This document shows, piece after piece, positions 25,503-34,117 of a stretch of 39,100 nt of DNA. The DNA lies in assembly GCA_015689745.1 (NCBI GenBank), contig WVSO01000027.1:1-39100 (forward strand). Direction: 5' to 3'. The DNA is from Rhodobacterales bacterium HKCCSP123. Its GTDB lineage: Bacteria; Pseudomonadota; Alphaproteobacteria; Rhodobacterales; Rhodobacteraceae. The notes below the pieces were generated by a model. It did not search any database and was not told the origin of the DNA. It saw only the letters and a program-made list of their open reading frames with translations. The translations under genes were made by a program, and so were the position numbers. Within the stretch, counting starts at the first letter, position 1. Each line of letters opens with the position of its first letter.

Positions 25503-27892
25503 CCCAAGACACCTATCCCGTCCTGCCCTTGCGCGACATCGTGGTCTTCCCCCACATGATCGTGCCGCTTTTCGTCGGCCGCGAGAAATCCGTGCGCGCG
25601 CTCGAAGAGGTGATGCAGGACGACAAGCAGATCCTGCTCTCGAGCCAGATCGACCCCTCGGTCGACGACCCGACCGCCGACGGCATCTACCGCACCGGTG
25701 TGCTGGCCAACGTGCTCCAGCTTCTGAAGCTGCCCGACGGCACCGTGAAGGTGCTGGTCGAGGGCCGCTCGCGCGTGACGATCGAGGAATTCACGGCGAC
25801 CGAAAGCTATTTCGAGGCGCGGGTCACCCCGCTCGCCGAGCGGCCCGGAGACGAGGCCTCGACCCGCGCGATGATCGGCGCGGTGGCGGAAGAGTTCGAG
25901 AAATACGCCAAGGTCAAGAAGAACATCCCCGAGGACGCCCTGACCACGGTGGGCGAGGCGACCGATCCGGCGAAGCTCGCCGATCTCGTCTCGGGGCACC
26001 TGGGCATCGAGGTGGGCCAGAAGCAGGAACTTCTCGAGACGCTCGACATCTCCGAGCGGCTGGAAAAGGTCTATGGCCTGATGCAGGGCGAGATGTCGGT
26101 CCTGCAGGTCGAGAAGAAGATCAAGAGCCGCGTCAAGAACCAGATGGAGCGCACGCAGCGCGAATACTATCTGAACGAACAGATGAAGGCGATCCAGCGC
26201 GAGCTGGGCGATGGCGACGAGGGCGGCGAGGTGGCCGAACTCGAGGAGCGCATCAACGCCACCAAGCTGTCGAAGGAGGCGCGCGAGAAGGCCGAGGGCG
26301 AGCTGAAGAAGCTCAAGAACATGTCGCCCATGTCGGCCGAGGCCACCGTGGTGCGCAACTACCTCGACTGGATCCTGTCGATCCCGTGGGGCGTGAAGTC
26401 GCGCGTGAAGAAGGATCTCGGCCGCGCCGAGACCATCCTCGATGATGACCACTACGGGCTCGAGAAGGTGAAGGAGCGCATCGTCGAGTACCTCGCCGTG
26501 CAGCAGCGCTCCAAGAAGCTGAAGGGGCCGATCCTCTGCCTCGTTGGCCCGCCCGGCGTGGGCAAGACCAGCCTCGGCAAATCGGTCGCCAAGGCCACGG
26601 GGCGCGAGTTCATCCGCATCTCGCTGGGTGGCGTGCGCGACGAGTCCGAGATCCGCGGCCACCGCCGGACCTATATCGGCTCGATGCCCGGCAAGATCAT
26701 CCAGGCGCTGAAGAAGGCCAAGACGACCAACCCGCTGATCCTGCTCGATGAAATCGACAAGATGGGGCAGGACTTCCGCGGCGATCCGGCCTCGGCCATG
26801 CTCGAGGTGCTCGACCCCGAGCAGAACGGAACCTTCGTCGACCATTACCTCGAGGTGGAATACGACCTCTCGAACGTGATGTTCCTGACGACGGCGAACT
26901 CCTACAACATGCCGGGCCCGCTTCTGGACCGGATGGAGATCATTCCGCTCGCGGGCTACACCGAGGACGAGAAGCGCGAGATCGCAAAGCAGCACCTCGT
27001 CGCCAAGCAGATGAAGAACCATGGTCTTCGGTCGAAGGAATTCGAGCTGACCGAGGCGGCGCTGACCGATGTCATCCGCTACTACACGCGCGAGGCGGGG
27101 GTGCGGAACCTCGAGCGCGAGATTGCCAAGCTGGCCCGCAAGGCCGTGACCACCATCGTGAAGGGCGAGACCGACAAGGTTGTCGTGACGCCCGACAAGC
27201 TGGAGGAGATGCTGGGCGTGCGTCGCCACAAGTTCGGCCTTGCCGAGAAGGAGGACCAGATCGGCGTCGTGACGGGCCTTGCCTGGACCAGTGTCGGCGG
27301 TGACCTGCTGTCGATCGAGGCGCTGCGCCTGCCCGGAAAGGGCCGGATGAAGACGACCGGCAAGCTGGGCGAGGTGATGAAGGAGTCGATCGACGCGGCG
27401 GCCAGCTACGTCCGCTCGGTCGCCCCCTCCATCGGGGTCAGGCCGCCGCGGATCGAGAAATGGGACATCCACGTCCACGTCCCCGAAGGCGCGACGCCCA
27501 AGGACGGACCCTCGGCCGGCATTGCCATGGTGACCTCGATCGTGTCGGTGCTGACGCAGATCCCGGTGCGCAAGGATATCGCCATGACCGGCGAGGTGAC
27601 GCTGCGCGGCAACGTGCTGCCGATCGGCGGTCTGAAGGAAAAGCTGCTCGCGGCGCTGAGGGGCGGGATCACCACGGTGCTGATCCCCGAGGACAACGAG
27701 AAGGACCTGCCCGAGATCCCCGATAACGTGAAGGAGGGGCTCACGATCATCCCAGTCGCCCACGTGTCCGAGGTTCTCGCCCAGGCGCTGACCCGTCAGC
27801 CCGAGCCGATCGATTGGGACGAAGAGGCCGAGGAGGCCGCCGCCGCGGCCCGTGCCGGCGACAGCGGGGGCGAGGGCGCGGTCGCCCACTGA
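25499..27892 (+). CDS. lon: ATP-dependent protease Lon (endopeptidase La)
   Basis: Cytosolic AAA+ serine protease that degrades misfolded and regulatory proteins; in alphaproteobacteria its substrates include cell-cycle regulators such as CcrM and SciP. The 797-residue protein has the N domain ([20 protein letters not shown]), the AAA+ domain with Walker [14 protein letters not shown] (about 350) and Walker [11 protein letters not shown], and the protease domain with the catalytic serine in [11 protein letters not shown] (about 671) and lysine in [12 protein letters not shown]. The start is taken as TTG 25499 because the protein then begins [13 protein letters not shown] as in relatives. It is preceded by an RpoH promoter and leader ORF and followed by a strong terminator. 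Confidence 0.95.
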   Translation: MTQDTYPVLPLRDIVVFPHMIVPLFVGREKSVRALEEVMQDDKQILLSSQIDPSVDDPTADGIYRTGVLANVLQLLKLPDGTVKVLVEGRSRVTIEEFTATESYFEARVTPLAERPGDEASTRAMIGAVAEEFEKYAKVKKNIPEDALTTVGEATDPAKLADLVSGHLGIEVGQKQELLETLDISERLEKVYGLMQGEMSVLQVEKKIKSRVKNQMERTQREYYLNEQMKAIQRELGDGDEGGEVAELEERINATKLSKEAREKAEGELKKLKNMSPMSAEATVVRNYLDWILSIPWGVKSRVKKDLGRAETILDDDHYGLEKVKERIVEYLAVQQRSKKLKGPILCLVGPPGVGKTSLGKSVAKATGREFIRISLGGVRDESEIRGHRRTYIGSMPGKIIQALKKAKTTNPLILLDEIDKMGQDFRGDPASAMLEVLDPEQNGTFVDHYLEVEYDLSNVMFLTTANSYNMPGPLLDRMEIIPLAGYTEDEKREIAKQHLVAKQMKNHGLRSKEFELTEAALTDVIRYYTREAGVRNLEREIAKLARKAVTTIVKGETDKVVVTPDKLEEMLGVRRHKFGLAEKEDQIGVVTGLAWTSVGGDLLSIEALRLPGKGRMKTTGKLGEVMKESIDAAASYVRSVAPSIGVRPPRIEKWDIHVHVPEGATPKDGPSAGIAMVTSIVSVLTQIPVRKDIAMTGEVTLRGNVLPIGGLKEKLLAALRGGITTVLIPEDNEKDLPEIPDNVKEGLTIIPVAHVSEVLAQALTRQPEPIDWDEEAEEAAAAARAGDSGGEGAVAH

Positions 27893-27921
27893 CCGCCGCG
27901 ATCAGGTCCCGGCGCAAGACG

Positions 27922-27955
27922 AACGCCCCCGCGGTCCGACCGCGGGGGCGTTTGT
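27922..27955 (+). terminator. Rho-independent terminator of lon
   Basis: A perfect 14-bp stem, AACGCCCCCGCGGT (27922-27935) with ACCGCGGGGGCGTT (27939-27952), loop CCG, then TTTGT. It starts 30 bases after the lon stop. Confidence 0.88.
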
Positions 27956-28012
27956 CATGAGCAGCGGCCCAGGGCGCTTTCCTGTCCGTCGCTGCCCGGC
28001 GTCACGCCGATC

Positions 28013-28210
28013 CTACTTCCCGCCGTATCCGCCGGTTCCCGCCGCGATCAGCATGAGCATGGTCAGGATCGGGACGATCATGTGGCTGTGATGAGCATCC
28101 ATCTGGGTGGACACGTCCTGCGCGGACATCTGCGGATGCAGGGTCTGGGCCTGGACGGAGGTCGCGGCGAGCGCCGCGCCGAGGGCGGCCGCGAGAGCGA
28201 GGTTCTTCAT
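28013..28210 (-). CDS. Small exported or membrane protein, 65 residues
   Basis: The protein has a signal peptide (MKNLALAAALGAALAATSVQAQ, cleavage probably after AQA), a short polar stretch rich in His, Gln and Met (HPQMSAQDVSTQMDAHHSHM), then a hydrophobic segment (IVPILTMLMLIAAGTGG) and a GYGGK tail. The His/Met-rich stretch could bind metal. GGGGAAG stands five bases before the ATG. No family is recognised. It lies downstream of, and convergent with, lon. Confidence 0.68.
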   Translation of the reverse strand: MKNLALAAALGAALAATSVQAQTLHPQMSAQDVSTQMDAHHSHMIVPILTMLMLIAAGTGGYGGK

Positions 28211-28579
28211 GGTACTTCCCCAACTGGTAAAGAACAGACCACGGCAGGTCGCCCGTGTTTCACTTCAACGTCAAGGCCCAAATGGCTGGAAACATCCGCA
28301 CTGTGCCCGCCGCCGCGCGCGGGTCCGACTGTGGCGCGATTGGGGACGTGTTCGTGTCGATCCCGTGGCGAAGAGCTGCGATGTCCGCGATTCGCTACAT
28401 CCTGTGGTCGAGTGGTTTGGTCTGCGCAATTTATGCGTCCGGGCCTGCATTGCCGGGCGTGACGCTGTTGCCGGTCTGCCGCGCCTTCCGATTTGGCGCA
28501 CTGCCTGTGGATGAATTTCCTTGGGTTCCCCGGCGCTTGGTGGCCAGTGTGCATCCATTCGTCGATTCGAGGAAGACCC
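28211..28579. other. Intergenic region without a supported gene
   Basis: 369 bases between two divergent genes, visibly lower in G+C than its surroundings in 28380-28580. Open frames cross it, but none has protein-like composition with a ribosome site. It must hold the promoters of the 65-residue protein and the deacetylase; I cannot place them with confidence. Confidence 0.5.
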
Positions 28580-29347
28580 ATGCCCACGACCATCGGCCTC
28601 ACGCGGCGTGCCTTGCTGACCGGTGGCTCGGCCGCGCTTGCCACGCCCGTTCTGCTCCGCCCGGCGGCGGCGCAGGACATGGCCCGCGCACCCGTGGCCC
28701 CGGTCGTTCCCGACACCGTCACCCGGGTGCACACGGCGCGGCCCCTTGTGGCGATGACCTTCGACGACGGCCCGCATCCGACACTCACGCCGCAGCTGCT
28801 CGACATCCTCGCCGAGCGCGGCATCCGCGCGACCTTCTACGTGATCGGCTGGCGTGTCCTGCGCGAGCCTCAGCTGATGCGCCGGATCGTGGCCGAGGGG
28901 CACGAGATCGGCAACCACACCTGGTCGCACCCGAGCCTCTACGACTATTCCGATGCCGCCGTCCTGAGCCAGCTCGACCGGACATCGCAGGCCATCCAGG
29001 AAACGGTGGGCCGCCCGCCCGTGACCCTGCGCCCGCCTTATGGCAATCTCTATCCCCGCCAGCGCCGGATGGTGATGGACGCGCGCGGGATGCCGACAGT
29101 CCTGTGGTCCGTGGACCCCGAGGATTGGCGCCGTCCCGGCTCGGCGGCGGTGGCCGACCGGATCCTGTCGCGGTCCCATCCCGGTGCCGTCATCCTGTCG
29201 CATGACATCATCGGAGGGACCGTGCGGGCGATGCCGGCGACGCTCGACGGTCTCGTCGCGCGGGGCTACCAGTTCACCACGGTGTCCGAACTGATCGGCT
29301 GGCCACGCTGGGACAGCCGCAACATCCGGCTGGCCAGCAGCAGCTGA
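28580..29347 (+). CDS. Polysaccharide deacetylase (NodB domain), Tat-exported
   Basis: A 255-residue NodB-family (CE4) metal-dependent deacetylase. The N-terminus has a twin-arginine signal, LTRRALLTGG with Arg9-Arg10, a hydrophobic stretch and a cleavage site after AAAQ. The catalytic domain (about 52-250) shows MTFDDGPHP (Asp62, Asp63), the metal histidines in NHTWSHP (His113, His117), RPPYGN (151-156), WSVDPEDW and the final histidine in VILSHD. Substrates may be peptidoglycan, chitin-like or exopolysaccharide chains. The ATG at 28580 is preceded by AGGAAG; an in-frame upstream ATG would bury the Tat signal. It appears to stand alone. Confidence 0.9.
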   Translation: MPTTIGLTRRALLTGGSAALATPVLLRPAAAQDMARAPVAPVVPDTVTRVHTARPLVAMTFDDGPHPTLTPQLLDILAERGIRATFYVIGWRVLREPQLMRRIVAEGHEIGNHTWSHPSLYDYSDAAVLSQLDRTSQAIQETVGRPPVTLRPPYGNLYPRQRRMVMDARGMPTVLWSVDPEDWRRPGSAAVADRILSRSHPGAVILSHDIIGGTVRAMPATLDGLVARGYQFTTVSELIGWPRWDSRNIRLASSS

Positions 29348-29472
29348 ACCGGGACCCGGGTGGGGCTGGAAGCGGCCCTCCGGCGCGGGTAGAGTTTGTA
29401 CCATCCGGAAACGAGGCTCCCGCCGATCGGGATCCAAGGAACCGAGTGCAGTAACGAGGAGGACGCAGGACC

Positions 29473-29997
29473 ATGAGTGGCAAGCAGGACAAGGCAGGCA
29501 GCGGCGCGGGATCGCGCAAGTCGACATCCGCAGGGAGCAAGAGCCGCGGCAGCGCGACGCGCAAATCCACCCCAGCCGGCGACAAGGCCCCGCCCGCGGC
29601 CAAGGCCCCGAAGGAGCGGCCGCATCTGCGGGCGGTCACCAGCACGGCAGAGCCCGAGCCGCCCAGGCCGCTCGACCCCGAGGTGCCGGGCCCGGAGGGG
29701 AATGACGCCTCCGATCCCCGTTTCAAGCGCGGCGACCTGATCGAGGCCGTCGGCCAGCGGACCGCCCTGAAACGGTCCGACTCCAAGCTTGTGCTCGAGC
29801 TGGTGCTCGAGGAGTTGGGCAAGGCGCTCGACGGCAATGACGATCTGGTCCTGCCGCCCCTCGGCAAGCTGATGGTCAAGAACCGCAAGTCCGATGCCGA
29901 TGGGCCGGGTGTCCTGACCGTCAGGATCCGCCGTCCGCGAGTTGCGGGTGAGGCCGCCGGCGAGAGCCCTCTTGCAGACCCCGGCGAGGATGGCTAA
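29473..29997 (+). CDS. HU-family DNA-binding protein with histone-H1-like N-terminal tail
   Basis: A 174-residue protein. Residues about 1-80 are low-complexity, rich in Lys, Ala, Ser, Pro and Arg (GSRKSTSAGSKSRGSATRKS), like the tails of bacterial histone-H1-like proteins. Residues about 84-155 form an HU/IHF fold: FKRGDLIEAVGQRTALKRSDSKLVLELVLEELGKAL, then LVLPPLGKLMVKNRK and VLTVRIRRPR. A nucleoid-structuring role is inferred. AGGAGG lies ten bases before the ATG. The TAA stop (29995-29997) is also the first part of the -10 box of the tRNA-Val gene that begins 17 bases on. Confidence 0.85.
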   Translation: MSGKQDKAGSGAGSRKSTSAGSKSRGSATRKSTPAGDKAPPAAKAPKERPHLRAVTSTAEPEPPRPLDPEVPGPEGNDASDPRFKRGDLIEAVGQRTALKRSDSKLVLELVLEELGKALDGNDDLVLPPLGKLMVKNRKSDADGPGVLTVRIRRPRVAGEAAGESPLADPGEDG

Positions 29998-30000
29998 AGA
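29972..30000 (+). promoter_or_regulatory. Promoter of tRNA-Val(CAC)
   Basis: TTGCAG (29972-29977), 17 bases, TAAAGA (29995-30000); the tRNA begins 14 bases later. The -10 box overlaps the TAA stop of the HU-like gene, so the promoter lies within its last codons. Confidence 0.55.
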
Positions 30001-30013
30001 CGCCCCACCCGGC

Positions 30014-30088
30014 GGGTGATTAGCTCAGTGGTAGAGCGCTTCGTTCACATCGAAGATGTCGGGGGTTCAAATCCCTCATCACCCACCA
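30014..30088 (+). tRNA. tRNA-Val, anticodon CAC
   Basis: The 75-base sequence folds as a full cloverleaf: acceptor GGGTGAT/ATCACCC, D arm GCTC-AGTGGTA-GAGC, anticodon arm CTTCG-TTCACAT-CGAAG, T arm GGGGG-TTCAAAT-CCCTC, discriminator A and encoded CCA. The anticodon CAC reads GTG codons, common in this GC-rich genome. Confidence 0.97.
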
Positions 30089-30134
30089 CCTTTCCCGCAC
30101 CGACCGATCGAGCGGCCTGTCACAGCCGCATCAG

Positions 30135-30594
30135 CTAGCCTTGCGCGCCGTCGCAGACACGCGTGCCGTGCTGGTTGTGGATCGTGATCGCCACGGTCAG
30201 GACCCCCGTCATGTGTCCCGGCTCCAGCCGGATGATCTCGAAGGCGGGATACAGCGTGTCGCCGCAATGGACCGGGGCGAGAAAGCGCGAGGATTGCGCG
30301 ATGAATCCGATCAGCGCCTCGCCCATCTGGTGCGCCGGCGGGCTGGCCCCGATCGCGGCCCGGATCAGCGTCCGGTAGCCGTCGGCCAACGGGTCCGGGT
30401 GGCCCTGGGCGGCGCAGTAGGGGCGGTCGTAATGGATCGGACGGGTGTCGCCCGACGCGGCCTGGAACGCGGCGAAAACGCCCTCCGTCATGGCTGCGCG
30501 AGGGGGCGCGCAAGACCTCTCCCACCCGAAACGCGTCGAAACGGCGGGTCGCATGGGCGCGATGGGTGGCGGGGTCGACTTCGGCCATCGGCAT
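30135..30594 (-). pseudogene. MaoC-like dehydratase, frameshifted
   Basis: Two overlapping minus-strand frames together make one MaoC/hot-dog dehydratase. From ATG 30594 the first frame gives the normal N-terminus, ATRRFDAFRVGEVLRAPSRS; near 30489-30500 homology moves to another frame, which continues MTEGVFAAFQAASGDTRPIH and on to the stop at 30135. The catalytic hydratase motif (FAAFQAASGDTRPIHYD, Asp and His) and the rest of the domain are intact. One extra base in the run around the second ATG (30489-30491) explains it. Either the gene is broken, or the sequence has an error, or a shorter protein starts at that internal ATG (118 aa). The gene stands between two tRNA-Val genes. Confidence 0.72.
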
Positions 30595-30613
30595 CGGCCC
30601 TGCACCATCGGAC

Positions 30614-30642
30614 TTGCACGGCGCGCCGCGGGGCGCTAAGCC
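30614..30642 (+). promoter_or_regulatory. Promoter of tRNA-Val(UAC)
   Basis: TTGCAC (30614-30619), 17 bases, TAAGCC (30637-30642); the tRNA starts 14 bases later. The same spacing and distance occur at the other valine tRNA. Confidence 0.5.
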
Positions 30643-30655
30643 GCCGTCGCCCGGA

Positions 30656-30731
<76 letters not shown>

Positions 30732-31024
30732 AGGGCCATCCGCGGCGCGGGGACCAGGCGGCTGTCGCCGGTCGCGGGGTTTTCACGACGATCGTCACGT
30801 CCCGAGAAGGCGCGCGGTTTTCCCGGGCAGAGCCGAAGGACAGCGGCGCCATCACGTCGCGGCCGGTGAGGCCGAGGGCGTCGGAAAGACGGTCACCCTC
30901 GCGGTATCGGCAGACGGGGGCGTATTTCGTGCGAATGTGCACATGAAATGCGTCCTTGTGCGGGTTTTGTGCGGCATTGGGTAGTCTAGGTTAGGGGAAC
31001 CGTCAGTCACAGGAGACCCCGCCG
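30732..31024. other. Intergenic region, no supported gene
   Basis: 293 bases between tRNA-Val(UAC) and the pirin gene. A minus-strand frame (30942 to 30688) runs into the tRNA and ends in the artefactual EGLEPPTSSV, so I do not call it. The pirin ribosome site AGGAG lies at the right end. Confidence 0.45.
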
Positions 31025-31963
31025 ATGAGCTGGAACCCCGCCCTCGACCCGCATTGCCCGACCGGCGACGATGTCGACGCCATCGAGACCCTGATCGTGC
31101 CGCGCGCCCGCGACCTTGGCGATTTCGAGGTGCGCCGTGCGCTGCCTGCTCCCCGCCGGCAGATGGTCGGGCCCTTCATCTTCTTCGACCAGATGGGTCC
31201 GGCCGAGTTCGTGACGGGGCAGGGGATCGACGTGCGCCCGCATCCCCATATCGGGCTGGCGACGGTCACCTATCTCTACAAGGGCCGGTTTCATCACCGC
31301 GACAGCCTCGGCACCGACCAGTGGATCGACCCCGGCGCGGTGAACCTGATGACCGCGGGCCACGGCATCACCCATTCCGAGCGGGTGGACGGCGAGATGC
31401 TGAAACAGCCCTACAGCCTCTTTGGCATCCAGACCTGGATCGCGCTGCCGAAGGATGCCGAGGACAGTGCACCCGCCTTTGTCCATGCGCCGAAGGACGC
31501 GCTGCCGCTGCTCGAGGGCGAGGGAAAGCGCCTGCGCCTGATCCTCGGGTCCGCCTATGGCGAACGTGCGCCGGTCGCGACGGCCTCCGAGATGTTCTAC
31601 CTCGACGCCCTGCTCGAGGCGGGCGCGAAGCTGCCCATGCCCGACGATCACGAGGATCGCGGCGCCTATGTCACGCAAGGTTCGGTCGAGATCGCGGGAC
31701 AGCGTTTCGAGCCCGGGCAGATGATGGTCTTTCGCCCCGGCGACCGGGTGTCGATGACGGCGGGCCCTGAGGGGGCGCGGGTGATGCTTCTGGGCGGGGC
31801 CACGCTGGAGGGGCCGCGGCACATCTGGTGGAATTTCGTCGCCTCCTCGAAGGAGCGGATCGAGGAGGCCAAGGAGGCCTGGCGCAAGGGCGACTGGGAG
31901 CATGGCCGCTTCCAGCTTCCCCCCAACGACAACGCGGAGTTCATCCCGCTGCCCGAGCGGTGA
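31025..31963 (+). CDS. Pirin family protein
   Basis: A 312-residue bicupin of the pirin family. The N-terminal cupin has the metal-binding residues in VRPHPHIGLATVTYLYKG (His73, His75) and MTAGHGITHSE (His113, His117), and the family's FIFFDQMGPAEF just before. Bacterial pirins have been reported as quercetin dioxygenases or as redox- and metal-linked regulators; the role here is open. AGGAG lies nine bases before the ATG. It seems to be a single-gene unit between tRNA-Val and a DMT transporter gene. Confidence 0.93.
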   Translation: MSWNPALDPHCPTGDDVDAIETLIVPRARDLGDFEVRRALPAPRRQMVGPFIFFDQMGPAEFVTGQGIDVRPHPHIGLATVTYLYKGRFHHRDSLGTDQWIDPGAVNLMTAGHGITHSERVDGEMLKQPYSLFGIQTWIALPKDAEDSAPAFVHAPKDALPLLEGEGKRLRLILGSAYGERAPVATASEMFYLDALLEAGAKLPMPDDHEDRGAYVTQGSVEIAGQRFEPGQMMVFRPGDRVSMTAGPEGARVMLLGGATLEGPRHIWWNFVASSKERIEEAKEAWRKGDWEHGRFQLPPNDNAEFIPLPER

Positions 31964-31975
31964 TCTCATGGGCCT

Positions 31976-31999
31976 TGCCCCCGCCACGGGGCGGGGGCA
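31976..31999 (+). terminator. GC-rich stem-loop after pirin, possible terminator
   Basis: TGCCCCCGCC (31976-31985) pairs with GGCGGGGGCA (31990-31999) across ACGG, 13 bases after the pirin stop. No T-run follows, so termination may be partial or Rho-assisted. Confidence 0.45.
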
Positions 32000-32104
32000 G
32001 GCTCCGCCCATGACGATCCGCCCCGCCACCATGTCCGTCCCGTGCCCGCCGACCCGGGCCGAGGTCTTGCGCAACCGCCTTTGGGCGCGCCCGGCGGCGC
32101 CTGC

Positions 32105-33064
32105 ATGACCGACCAGTCGCGCGCGATCCTGTTCATCCTCCTGGGAATGCTCTGCATCTCGGTCAACGACATGGGCATCAAGCTTCTGTCGGGGGAGTAT
32201 CCCCTGCACCAGATGGTCTTCGTGCGTTCGGCGATCGGGGTGGCGATCAGCCTCGTGATCCTGCGGGCCGAGGGGGGGCTTGCGCTCCTGCGCACCGACC
32301 GGCCACGTCTCCATGCGCTCCGGGCCGGGCTGATCGTGGTGGCCAACATGACCTTTTTCGCGGCGCTTGCGGTGATGCCGCTGGGCGCTGCGACGGCGCT
32401 GTTCTTCGTGGCCCCGCTCTTCATCACGCTTCTGGCGGTTCCGGTGCTGGGCGAGCCGGTGGGCCGGCACCGCATGGCGGCCATCGCCGTGGGGCTGCTG
32501 GGCGTCGGTGTCATGATGGCGCCGGGTGTCGACTGGGGCGACATAGGCCGTGCGAGCCTTCTGCTGCCGGTGGCCGCGGCGGCCTGTTACGCGGGCATGC
32601 AGGTGCTGACCCGCAAGCTCGGCGCGCGTTCGGCGGCCTCGGCCATGGCGATCTACATCCAGTCCGCGTTCCTGCTGGTGTCGATCACCTTCTTCCTCGT
32701 CGCGGGCGACGGGCGCTTCGTCGAAAGCGTGGCGCATCCGGCCGCCGTGTTCCTGTTGCGCGCCTGGGTCTGGCCCGCGGCGGAGGACTGGTGGCTTTTC
32801 GGGGTCCTGGGCGTGATGTCGGCGACGATCGGCTATTGCCTCTCGATGGCCTACAAGCACGGCACGGCCTCGGTCGTGGCTTCCTACGAATACGCGGCGC
32901 TGCCGCTTGCGATCTTCTGGGGCTGGGCCATCTTCGGCGAGGTGCCGCGCCCCGTCGTCTGGCTCGGCATCGCGCTGATCGCGGGGGCGGGGCTTTACGT
33001 CTTCGCCCGCGAGCGGGCGCAGGACCGGGCCCTGGCCTCGGCCCGGCCGATCCGGCGCGGATGA
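32105..33064 (+). CDS. DMT family transporter (two EamA domains)
   Basis: A 319-residue inner-membrane protein with about ten hydrophobic helices in two EamA repeats (about 5-140 and 150-290). Marks include AILFILLGMLCISVNDMGIKLL at the start, ALAVMPLGAATALFFVAPLF and LLAVPVLGEPVGRHR in repeat one, and SYEYAALPLAIFWGWAIFGEVP in repeat two. DMT exporters move metabolites or amino-acid-like compounds; the substrate cannot be read from sequence. The start is the ATG at 32105, since earlier in-frame codons encode a proline/glycine-rich stretch over a hairpin. The tRNA-Asp promoter begins 39 bases after the stop. Confidence 0.9.
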   Translation: MTDQSRAILFILLGMLCISVNDMGIKLLSGEYPLHQMVFVRSAIGVAISLVILRAEGGLALLRTDRPRLHALRAGLIVVANMTFFAALAVMPLGAATALFFVAPLFITLLAVPVLGEPVGRHRMAAIAVGLLGVGVMMAPGVDWGDIGRASLLLPVAAAACYAGMQVLTRKLGARSAASAMAIYIQSAFLLVSITFFLVAGDGRFVESVAHPAAVFLLRAWVWPAAEDWWLFGVLGVMSATIGYCLSMAYKHGTASVVASYEYAALPLAIFWGWAIFGEVPRPVVWLGIALIAGAGLYVFARERAQDRALASARPIRRG

Positions 33065-33102
33065 GGGGGTGCGGAAAAACGCGGGCACGGGGCCAAAGCC
33101 GC

Positions 33103-33131
33103 TTGACGCCGCGCTCCGGCGGTCCTATTCC
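33103..33131 (+). promoter_or_regulatory. Promoter of first tRNA-Asp
   Basis: TTGACG (33103-33108), 17 bases, TATTCC (33126-33131); the tRNA starts ten bases later. The best match to the housekeeping consensus among the four tRNA promoters. Confidence 0.65.
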
Positions 33132-33141
33132 CAGCCCCCAC

Positions 33142-33218
33142 GCGGTTGTAGCTCAGTTGGTTAGAGTACCGGCCTGTCACGCCGGGGGTCGCGGGTTCGA
33201 GCCCCGTCAACCGCGCCA
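33142..33218 (+). tRNA. tRNA-Asp, anticodon GTC (first copy)
   Basis: A 77-base cloverleaf: acceptor GCGGTTG/CAACCGC, D arm GCTC-AGTTGGTTA-GAGT, anticodon arm CCGGC-CTGTCAC-GCCGG, T arm GCGGG-TTCGAGC-CCCGT, discriminator G and encoded CCA. It is identical to the copy at 33981. The GTC anticodon makes it a substrate of the Tgt enzyme encoded at 22023. Confidence 0.97.
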
Positions 33219-33262
33219 CTTTCCTCGGACGTCCGGCGACGCAAGTCGGCTGAGCGTCACGA

Positions 33263-33295
33263 AACGGCCCCCGCCCCGGCGGGGGCCGTTCGCGT
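33263..33295 (+). terminator. Terminator after first tRNA-Asp
   Basis: AACGGCCCCCGCC (33263-33275) pairs with GGCGGGGGCCGTT (33278-33290), a 13-bp stem whose two-base gap means the innermost pairs open. CGCGTTT follows. It lies 45 bases after the tRNA. Confidence 0.7.
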
Positions 33296-33320
33296 TTCGG
33301 GAACGGGCAGGGGGGGTGGC

Positions 33321-33968
33321 GTGATCTGGATGTTACTCCTGCCCGCGGCGGCGCTGGCGCTGGCCTATGGCGCGGTCTGGACGCTCAGGCCCGTGTCGCC
33401 CGCGCGCTCGGTCATCAAGACGGGTTCGACCGCTCTGCTGGCGCTGGCCGGTCTCTGGGCCGGGGTGCCGGGGATCGCGCTTGCGCTGGCGCTGGGTGCC
33501 ATCGGCGACTGGTTCCTGTCGCGCCCGCGCGAGGTGGGCTTCCTGCCGGGCCTCGGCAGCTTCGCGCTCGGCCATGGGGTCTATCTCCGGGTCCTCTGGC
33601 CGCTGGCCGGGCCGCCGGGGCTGCTGGCATCGCTGGTCCTTTCGGGCGTCGCCCTGGCGCTCATCTCGGCGCTCTGGTCCCGTCTCGGCGCCCTGCGCGG
33701 CCCGGTCGCGGCCTATGCCGCGCTGTCGGTGGCGCTGGGTCTTGTCGCGCTGGGGATGCCGGCGGGCCTGCTGCCCCTTGGTCTTCTGGCCTTCATCCTG
33801 TCGGATATCGTGCTGGCCGTGGCCCTGTTTCTCCTGCCCCCGTCACACCCCGCGCAGCCGGTCCTGTCGCGGCTTCTCTGGGTGCTCTACTGGGGCGGGC
33901 AGGCCGCGATCCTGCTGGGGGCGATCCGGGTGTTTTCGGCCATTGACGGGGGGGCGGGGATTGCCTAA
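33321..33968 (+). CDS. YhhN/lysoplasmalogenase family membrane protein
   Basis: A 215-residue protein with about eight hydrophobic helices. Family features: LGAIGDWFLSRP (GD-x-F-L-S), GSFALGHGVYL (F-x-x-x-H-x-x-Y), LAFILSDIVLAVALF (SD-x-x-L-A) and VLYWGGQAAIL (Y-x-x-x-Q). Members hydrolyse the vinyl-ether bond of lysoplasmalogens; bacterial activity is known for a few. The start is GTG at 33321, with a GGGGGG run ahead; an ATG nine bases on is an alternative. The TAA stop is part of the -10 box of the second tRNA-Asp. Identical tRNA-Asp genes flank the gene on both sides. Confidence 0.87.
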   Translation: MIWMLLLPAAALALAYGAVWTLRPVSPARSVIKTGSTALLALAGLWAGVPGIALALALGAIGDWFLSRPREVGFLPGLGSFALGHGVYLRVLWPLAGPPGLLASLVLSGVALALISALWSRLGALRGPVAAYAALSVALGLVALGMPAGLLPLGLLAFILSDIVLAVALFLLPPSHPAQPVLSRLLWVLYWGGQAAILLGAIRVFSAIDGGAGIA

Positions 33969-33971
33969 AGC
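33943..33971 (+). promoter_or_regulatory. Promoter of second tRNA-Asp, inside the YhhN gene end
   Basis: TTGACG (33943-33948), 17 bases, TAAAGC (33966-33971); the tRNA starts ten bases later. The -35 is the same as in the first copy; the -10 overlaps the TAA stop of the preceding gene. Confidence 0.6.
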
Positions 33972-33980
33972 GCACCTCAC

Positions 33981-34057
33981 GCGGTTGTAGCTCAGTTGGT
34001 TAGAGTACCGGCCTGTCACGCCGGGGGTCGCGGGTTCGAGCCCCGTCAACCGCGCCA
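33981..34057 (+). tRNA. tRNA-Asp, anticodon GTC (second copy)
   Basis: Identical over all 77 bases to the copy at 33142, including the encoded CCA. The similarity ends within a few bases on either side (ACGCGG before, GCGCCA after), so only the tRNA is duplicated. A short T-rich/C-run follows. Confidence 0.97.
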
Positions 34058-34117
34058 TTTCCCCCCGACATCACGCTTTCCGCTGGTCCCGGCACCCGCG
34101 CGCGTTACCGTTGCGCC

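Noticed and set aside
25412-27889. An 825-residue open frame antisense to lon
   Set aside because: Shadow of lon; no motif or ribosome site.
28255-29205. A 316-residue plus-strand frame over the deacetylase
   Set aside because: Out of frame with the deacetylase, no ribosome site, Arg/His/Pro-rich shadow composition.
32995-33219. Minus-strand frame beginning MARLTGLEPATPGVTGRYSN, repeated at 33843-34058
   Set aside because: Translation of the reverse strand of tRNA-Asp, a known annotation artefact; the repeat is explained by the two identical tRNA genes.
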